Positions 57,231 to 64,000 of a DNA stretch of 64,000 nt are shown one piece after another. The stretch covers positions 8,566,001-8,630,000 of the forward strand of contig NC_084682.1 of assembly GCF_028389875.1 (NCBI RefSeq), written 5' to 3'. This DNA is from Rhea pennata. Taxonomy: Eukaryota > Chordata > Aves > Rheiformes > Rheidae. The notes under the pieces were generated by a model that saw only the letters and a program-made list of their open reading frames with translations, ran no database searches and was not told the origin of the DNA. Made by a program: the position numbers and the translations under genes. Each line of letters starts with the position of its first letter. The first letter of the stretch is position 1.

Positions 57231-60200
57231 AAATTGCTTTTATTTCTGTAATTCCATAAGTATAAAACAAATCAGCCCAATATTGTGTGAACAGAGTGGA
57301 TCATAGTTACGTGACCACAATGAGCCGTCTTACGTCTTCACAACACACCTGGCTATTTACAATCAGACAAAAGACACCATTTCGGAAGCAGTAATTGAGT
57401 GGAAAAATATCTCTCATGTAATAAAATAGGAAACCTTGTTTCTTTCGATTCTACCCCTCAGATAATACCCTCCCCCCAAGATACAATGATTTATCTTTCA
57501 CTACGAAGCACAAACTCGCAGGTTTCTAGATTTGGCTGTTCAGGCATCATTAAAAAAAAAAGAAGAAGAAGAAGAAGAAAAATCAGCACCTTCCCCAATT
57601 CAAGCCGTGACACTAATAGCACCTGCTAACAGCTCAATGGTTTCCCTCTTCCTCCTCATTAGGGCTCAGATCAAGCCCAGCAGCCTCTACACAGCTTGGA
57701 CATGAGCCTACTCTACAGATGTCTCCATCCCTCCAGGTTCACATAGGGACATCCAGGCTCATTTAACGCCCTGTCCCTACTGAAAGCTGAATGGCACCAA
57801 AAGGAATGGTCCAAGGAGCTCAATCTGCTCTGTAGACCTCCTTACTCACTCCAGTCCTGCAAACCCTAAACCCAAACCGTGCCTTAAAGATGCCGCTGCT
57901 GGAGCTCCCATGGAGCGCAGCTCTTTTCCTGTGGTCCCATAAAACCAGCTCTACCGATCTGCAAGGCTCTGCCCGCCTGCCTCGCTCCTCCTGCTGGGCC
58001 ATGGGCAGCCAGGGACGGGCCACAGGAGGGGGGGGAAAAGCCCACGTGGGAGTGAGCAGGGACATGCTGTTGAGAGGAGAGGCAACGAAAGGAATGGCCC
58101 AGGTGGGGAGTTGGGGCCCATGGGTGCCCAGGTGGCCTTCCCAGCAGGACCACAGACAGCACCCAGTGCCACCAGTTGGGCAACTGGGGCGTGTGGGAGC
58201 CCCCCACTAATGGGGCAGAGCCCCCTAACAGAGCGAGGAGGCGGAGGGGAAAAGGCATCCCTTCAGTTTTTTCAGCTGGGATCTCTAGCTTCTTTTATTT
58301 GAGGTGGTGACCACTCCAGACACAGACGAATATAAGAAAAAAGAAAATCATGACAAAAGTTAGGAGCCGATTTGGGGAACTCCTATGTGTTAGGGTTTCA
58401 GGCAAACCACAAAGCAATGTGATTCCCAGGTTACTGAAACTCACGGAACAACTCACACCCATGGGAACAGCCTGTAGGCTGAACCCCAGGCACATTTATT
58501 TGAGAAGTGCTTGCAGAATGAGACCTTGACTTGTAAGCAGCACCATTGATCTGATGTACAAAAGAGGGACCAAAATCTGCTGCTGAGGGGTCCTGTTGCT
58601 CCTCCCGCTATTTTTGCCATGCAGCATGCACACAGCTGGCAGAGACTCTAGTTTAAATCCCCATCCTTCATTTCTCACTGGTCTTCTAGATTCATTTCTG
58701 TTACAAGAACAAAGTTCCCCAAGCCCTCCAACAAAGTCTCTGCTTCCAACTTCTGACTTCTCTAAAACCTAATGGTACCATCCAGTCTTGGCTGAGCAGA
58801 ATGCTGGAAACACATGTAAGACATCACAGTAATGCCAAAGTCTCAAAGACACAAATGAAAAAACTCATGGATTCAGTATCAAGACCCTGAACCATATTTG
58901 GACCAGCAAGGAAATTACCTGATAGAAATAAAACCTAAGATGCATATCATTTTTGCTTCTCCTTCCTCAGTTGCTTCAAGTAACAACTGCCTTTTTACAT
59001 TTCTAACGTACCTCCCGAAAGGATTATGTGCCGCAGACGGAAGAGTTCATCCAACAACTGGCCACAATGACACGACATCCTGAAACAGCACACAAGAGTT
59101 TTCACAGCTGTTGCCCAACACTCACACAGCCGGTGCTTGCTCAAGGGATGAGGGACCCTTGCCTCCCATCTTTAATTTACTGGTGCAACCCAACATGTTG
59201 ACTGGCCCCTGAGAAAGGAATTTAAAGTGCTCACAGAGAACCCCGCACTGCCATCCTGGCACTTCCTCTGTGATGCGTTATGCATGGTTGCTTCCCTTTG
59301 CCTAGGAAGATCTGTCAGAACAGCCCATGTATGGTAAAAGTGTTGCTGGAATGACACCGAATTTTACTGAAGAACTCTGACTATGCCAGGCAACAAAAAT
59401 AAAAATAAAAATAAAGTGATTTTTAAGCTCTGTTATCAGAAAGGCAAAGATCCTAGCAGCTTTTCCCCTAGGCTGCCTTTTGCAACAAGCTCTTGGGTGA
59501 AACAGCCACACCAGTGTCCATCTCCAGTCTATTGCACGCAACCAAACGCTTCAGCCAGACACAAGACCCAATCCAAAACCAATGGTCCCCGGTCTTTAAT
59601 CCCCAAGTTTGCAGAAAAACATACTCTAGCATGTAAAAGCGCCCAGCATGCTGCTGTTGACATACACATAATAAATAACTACTCTATGATTTATCCTGAC
59701 GCTTCACCAAAGCATAAAAGAAAAATAATTATGTCTATGGATATTTTTCTACTTCATTAAAATATTTGAACTATAAGCCTCTGTAATCAAAAACCAGAGT
59801 GAAACCTGTCTTTCCCAACCAATGGGACAAGGAGGGACAAGCAACGAAAGAACAGAGGGGGAAAAAGAGAGAGATGTGTCCCTACCATTAGGAAATGCCG
59901 ATGTATAAAAATTGGTCCCTCTTAACAAAGGGGATGCCTGTTCCAAGTATCTTTAGTGCAGGTTTCATGGACTCGCTATCAGTTTTTTAGAGACCTAGAG
60001 ACTTGCAATAAAAAGACAAATGCAAACTTGCTGCTGCTGGAAAGAACAAGCCTTTGGCTGAGACATGGCTCTGATCTCTCGCACTCAATGCCTTGGTCAC
60101 TCACAGTTGTAACCAAATGACTGCAGGAACAGAGCAACGTTGCCAGGGCCTTCATCGGTGTGGCATCTCTGCTGACAATACAATAACAGAAACTTCATCT

Positions 60201-63200
60201 CTCTTAAAATAGCCTTTCTGTTAGAGGGTTCAGAAGGATGTTTGGTACAAGCACTTCCATCTCTCTGGTGTCAAATAACACTAAACACAATTACCAGTAG
60301 GAATTTAATAGCAACTTAAAATTTCCTGATTCTATCTCTCTGTGCATGTGCCTGAAATAGAGCTTTTTAAAAAATCTCCATGCGTTTCAGAGCCATAATC
60401 ATTATTCACTGCTCATTACTGTGACCTTTACACAAGAAACTCTTGCACACACATACGTACTTGGGTAAAATTAATAATCACACACCAGACCTTCAGCTTA
60501 GGAAAAGTAATGCCATTCTGGTGGGGCCACTTGGCATAGACGGACCAAAGGAGTCGCTGCTGGTGGGACTGACCAAGGCAGTGGCATCCCAGGGAGAGGC
60601 CAGAAGGCAGCCAAAGTGCCCAGCTGGACCCCATCCCACAGAGCAACATTGAACAGGGCTGCAATGCTCTGAATCAGGTCTAGCCTCCACCTTTCTCCTG
60701 GATTTTCAGCCTCCAGGAAACACAGAAGTGATTTCTTCTGAAGTTACTGGGCTGGTTCTGACTACACAAGAGGCTGAATTCAGCCCTGGATTAAACTCCT
60801 ACTGGTTATTTTCTTGCACAGAGAGCTGGAGATGATTTATACTAAAACAAGGTGAAATCTACCTTTTGGGGGAAGAGCAATCACACATATATGGCATTAG
60901 TCTCACTGAAGCCTTATTTTGAAGGCTTAAGTAGTACCTGGGTCATGCCCTGGTCTTCTGCTCCAGGGCGAGCTTCATCTACAGTGAAAATAGCTTTTAA
61001 AGAGGAATTGGCTGTCCCATCAGATCACCAATTAAATCAATCAGACATAAACTGTTTGAAAAATAAAACTTCTTCAAGACAAAGTATAATAATATTTAAA
61101 AAAAATCAGCAACGACCTTCCTGTAACCACAGAATATCTATAAAGATTTTTTTTAAAGAGCTCCATATTAAAATTCCTTGAATACATTATATATTAAATA
61201 CAGTTACAACATTTCATGCAAGGTTTTCTGTACATTAAATCAGCTCAGTAGTATAACAGTTCTGTACATTCCCACTGGTCTGGGGGCTCTACTCATCTTT
61301 TTCAATGCTGGTGACGGAGAAAAGAAAGGAAGGATGATTTTTGGCACATACTATACAGAAGAAGATTAGCTTGTTAGCCCATACAAAAGAGAAACAGAGA
61401 AGCACTGGAAGCTTTTAAGAGGCAGAAGTAAAATAAAAACCCAGGCAGGAAAAGAGCGAAATGCTATCCAAACCACCTGGCTTAGTGCCATTGGATACTC
61501 CAGGCTGGAATTTAAAAGAAAGGCATGGTGTCCAGCTAAGTATTATCAGGATGGGATCATGGAGAAAAGAGGAAAAAAAGAGGGAGCATTTGGAGAGCTG
61601 GGAAAGAAATCACCTAGAAACATATGCTCAGCTGATGTCACTCAATGGAGAAAGGTCAATATACTGGATCCCAAAATCCATTCCTGATCCATACACATCC
61701 ACTTGTACACTGCATAATTCCTGCTGCAGAAACATCCAAGAGGTTAAAATACAGCTGATGCCTTATAAAAAGGGATTCCATCAAAAACACTAGTTCCGGA
61801 GAATGACTATATTATGTACAAACATACATTCGTTCCTATCTTGAAGGTAAATCACTGCTGTCAAGGCTGTCTTGTGCAAGATAGCGTTGTCCTCCTGGAC
61901 AGAGAACACAAGCTAATGGACAGCTGCTTCTAAAGCTCTGTACACTACTCCTGTTGGGGAAATATTGAAAAAAATAACCTAATAAAGGGAGTGTGACCAG
62001 GAACGAGCAGTAGACGTGAGGATCCAAAGCTGGTCGTTCCCAGGTTTTCTTTAAATGGTTGTCTCTACAAGGAAGATGGCTACAGCTTAAATAGTGCAGG
62101 AGATCTAACAAGATGGTCTGTGGAAGAGAAAAGACAAGACTAAGTCACACTTTGATATCTGATGAGCCTGAGAAGGTGCAGGGCTTTCCACAACAAGGAG
62201 AAAAACCACAGAACAATGTGATAAATAGGGAGATCTTCAGCATCCATCCCACACACGCATGCACGCACACGCAATCTCTACATATAAATACACGTCCACA
62301 AGATCTACAACTTTGGTAGTTATCCAGGATATAGCCTTGAAACTACCTTCAGACCTGCTGCCGAAGCACCTAGGCAACACAGCTACCCTAGCACTGAGCC
62401 TAGCCCCTGCATGAGATGCTCTTGTGGACACCACCAAGGGTCAGTGCCCATAATCTGCTGCTGCCACGTGTCCTTATTTCCTCCCCTGCCCTCGCACAGA
62501 TCCTAGCCCCTCCCAGCACAGAGAGCTGTCCTGGTGTTACCTCGCCCAGCTCAGGAGAGCATCCTCCCATCCACTTTCCACATACATTCAAGTCTTGTCT
62601 TAAAACCAGACTCTCCTCCGTTGATCTCCCATGAAGGAAGCCTTCACTGAGCTCACTTGTTAGGGTGAAAATTTGAAAAAAAGGGTCTAAAATTTTGCAA
62701 GAAAAAATTCCCAAGGAACTGGGTTACAATGACTCAGTTACATATAGGTCCATCCCCAAACCATACTTTAGCTGTCCAGTAATTGCACTGTTATGTACAG
62801 GAAAAAGAAAGCTACGAAACAAAACAAAATCGGTATTTTTCTTTTTGACAATTCACCCGCATTTGTCTGATAATCGGACACATGCATGTCCTGCTGGCTT
62901 CTAGTGATGGTCAAACATGCAAGACTTCAGTCCAAGTTACAAGTTAGGGTTCCTTTATTTAGGAGAGTTTCCTTTGTGTCATTCATTTCTTGTTCTCTTC
63001 TCCTGAAACAAAGAAAAAGGAAAGTATTGGCTAGTGTTCAAAAGCAAACCAGCTCCCCATTTTTGTCGTCACATACAGCCCTTCCTGCTTCCCAGGCTAG
63101 GAAAGGACCTCGTACAGCATCCAGAAAGAGCCAGTCCTATAGGGCCCCTTTGGTGTGAGCTGGAAACACACGTTGTGCTCCTGCCGCGCTTGGCTGATGA

Positions 63201-64000
63201 AACGCGGAGCATCCGGCCCAGCGAGCGGGGGCATCCCACTTTCCCCACCATGAGCTGGGAAGCAAGCCTTCGCTCCATCACCACAACCCTTACTGGCAAC
63301 TTCTGAACAAAGAAGTCCAGAATCAGTCTACTCTGAAGTACCACCAAGAAGTGCAGAAGAATTTTCACCTAAAAAACAAGCCAGCTGAAATGTCGCGATT
63401 CAAGAATAACTCAGGCATACAAATTTTAAGAAACAAGAAAAACTTGTAAGAAACCAAGAAGTCACCTGGGTGTCTTGGGCAGCTAAACAGTCCCCACCAG
63501 AGCAACTGAGCAACAATTAGGCGGTTAATTGGCTGGCCACAGCAGTTCCCCAATCCACTAAACCTTGTGGCTGTGCAAACAGCTACACGGCCATGATGCG
63601 CCGGGTGACTCAGGGACAGGAAGGGGGCACTTCTGCAGCATTAGCACCGAACGTTTAACCACAGCCTCAGGCCCCTCAACCCCTCCAGACACTTTCGAAA
63701 ATATTATTCACAGGCCTTTGAGCAAAAGCACCCAAGCACACAGACCTGCAGGCCTTGCAGTGAGTCTGAGATTTCCAAAAAACCCTGAAATCAGCCACGT
63801 GCCCAATGCCCACTTAATTTTAATAGGATCTAGATGCCTAAATGCCTGCACACCAGTGAGAGACTATGAGGTGGGTCCAAGGAACTATCTGCAGAAATAG
63901 CTGTTGGGGCCATCTCAGTTCCTCCAATCCCATTTTGATCCTGCCCCACAATACCAAATTTATCAAGGCTGTCACAGCCCCTAAACTCATGTAGATTTGC
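57231..64000. other. Intergenic DNA toward the expected ATP2A3 3' end
   Basis: No exon is confidently recognised. In mammals the next gene here is ATP2A3 (SERCA3) on the same strand, so its 3' UTR and last exons may fall in this stretch. Minus-strand AATAAA signals occur near 57239-57244 and 62954-62959. Simple repeats include an AAG tract (57550-57580) and AAAATA units (59393-59420). No SERCA coding motif such as the last membrane segment was found. Confidence 0.45.
62979..63002 (-). CDS. Weak candidate: terminal coding exon of ATP2A3
   Basis: On the minus strand, a very good acceptor (pyrimidine tract then TTTGTTTCAG at 63003) is followed in phase 0 by seven codons, EKRTRNE, a TGA stop, and an AATAAA 20 bases further on. 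Mammalian SERCA3a also ends in a separate exon adding seven charged or polar residues (human HEEMSQK, rodent DEKKDLK) at a phase-0 junction. Similarity is in length, phase and charge only; the residues do not align convincingly, so this may be chance. Confidence 0.15.
   Translation of the reverse strand, partial: EKRTRNE

Noticed and set aside
63069-63368. 99-codon minus-strand open frame considered as an alternative ATP2A3 C-terminal exon
   Set aside because: An acceptor-like TTCTTTGTTCAG is present, but no residues match any known SERCA3 tail; too weak to list as a gene.

Overview
The window is vertebrate nuclear DNA, most likely from a bird. It carries CR1 LINE elements and no mammalian-type SINEs. 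Its exons are short, with standard GT-AG splice sites, and sit in GC-rich, CpG-dense DNA. Two protein-coding genes are recognisable, both on the minus strand: CAMKK1 (calcium/calmodulin-dependent protein kinase kinase 1) and P2RX1 (ATP-gated cation channel P2X1). They are neighbours in the same order and orientation in mammals (the human 17p13.2 block CAMKK1 - P2RX1 - ATP2A3), which supports both calls.

Layout. 1-1,492 is CAMKK1 intron sequence. 1,493-2,046 is the first coding exon of CAMKK1 with part of its 5' UTR; the kinase-domain exons lie off the left edge. About 2-39.6 kb is read as one very large first intron, running back to a CpG-island promoter with an inferred non-coding exon 1 at about 39.6 kb. 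This intron holds a 2.8-kb 5'-truncated, frame-broken CR1 LINE (27.7-30.5 kb), an older CR1 fragment (10.8-11.0 kb), scattered CpG-dense patches and simple repeats. 39.8-45.7 kb is the interval between the two genes. It should contain the unlocated last exon and 3' UTR of P2RX1, and it has two more CpG-dense patches. 45.9-53.6 kb holds eleven P2RX1 exons joined by ten introns. All junction phases agree, giving 376 codons from the start ATG to just after the second membrane segment. 53.6-54.2 kb is the P2RX1 promoter CpG region. 54.2-64 kb contains no recognised gene. By synteny it should lead into the 3' end of ATP2A3, and one weak candidate terminal exon is noted at about 62.98 kb.

The two genes are functionally related only loosely. 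P2X1 admits Ca2+ when extracellular ATP binds, and CaMKK1 is activated by Ca2+/calmodulin. The adjacency looks like conserved synteny, not an operon-like unit. I saw no tRNA, rRNA, CRISPR array or bacterial-type system, and I do not claim an undescribed system. The most useful oddities are regulatory or architectural: a uORF before each gene, a stop-free P2RX1 intron whose length is divisible by three, a non-consensus splice donor after P2RX1 exon 8, a glycosylation site that appears lost, and a cryptic exon-like segment in the large CAMKK1 intron.
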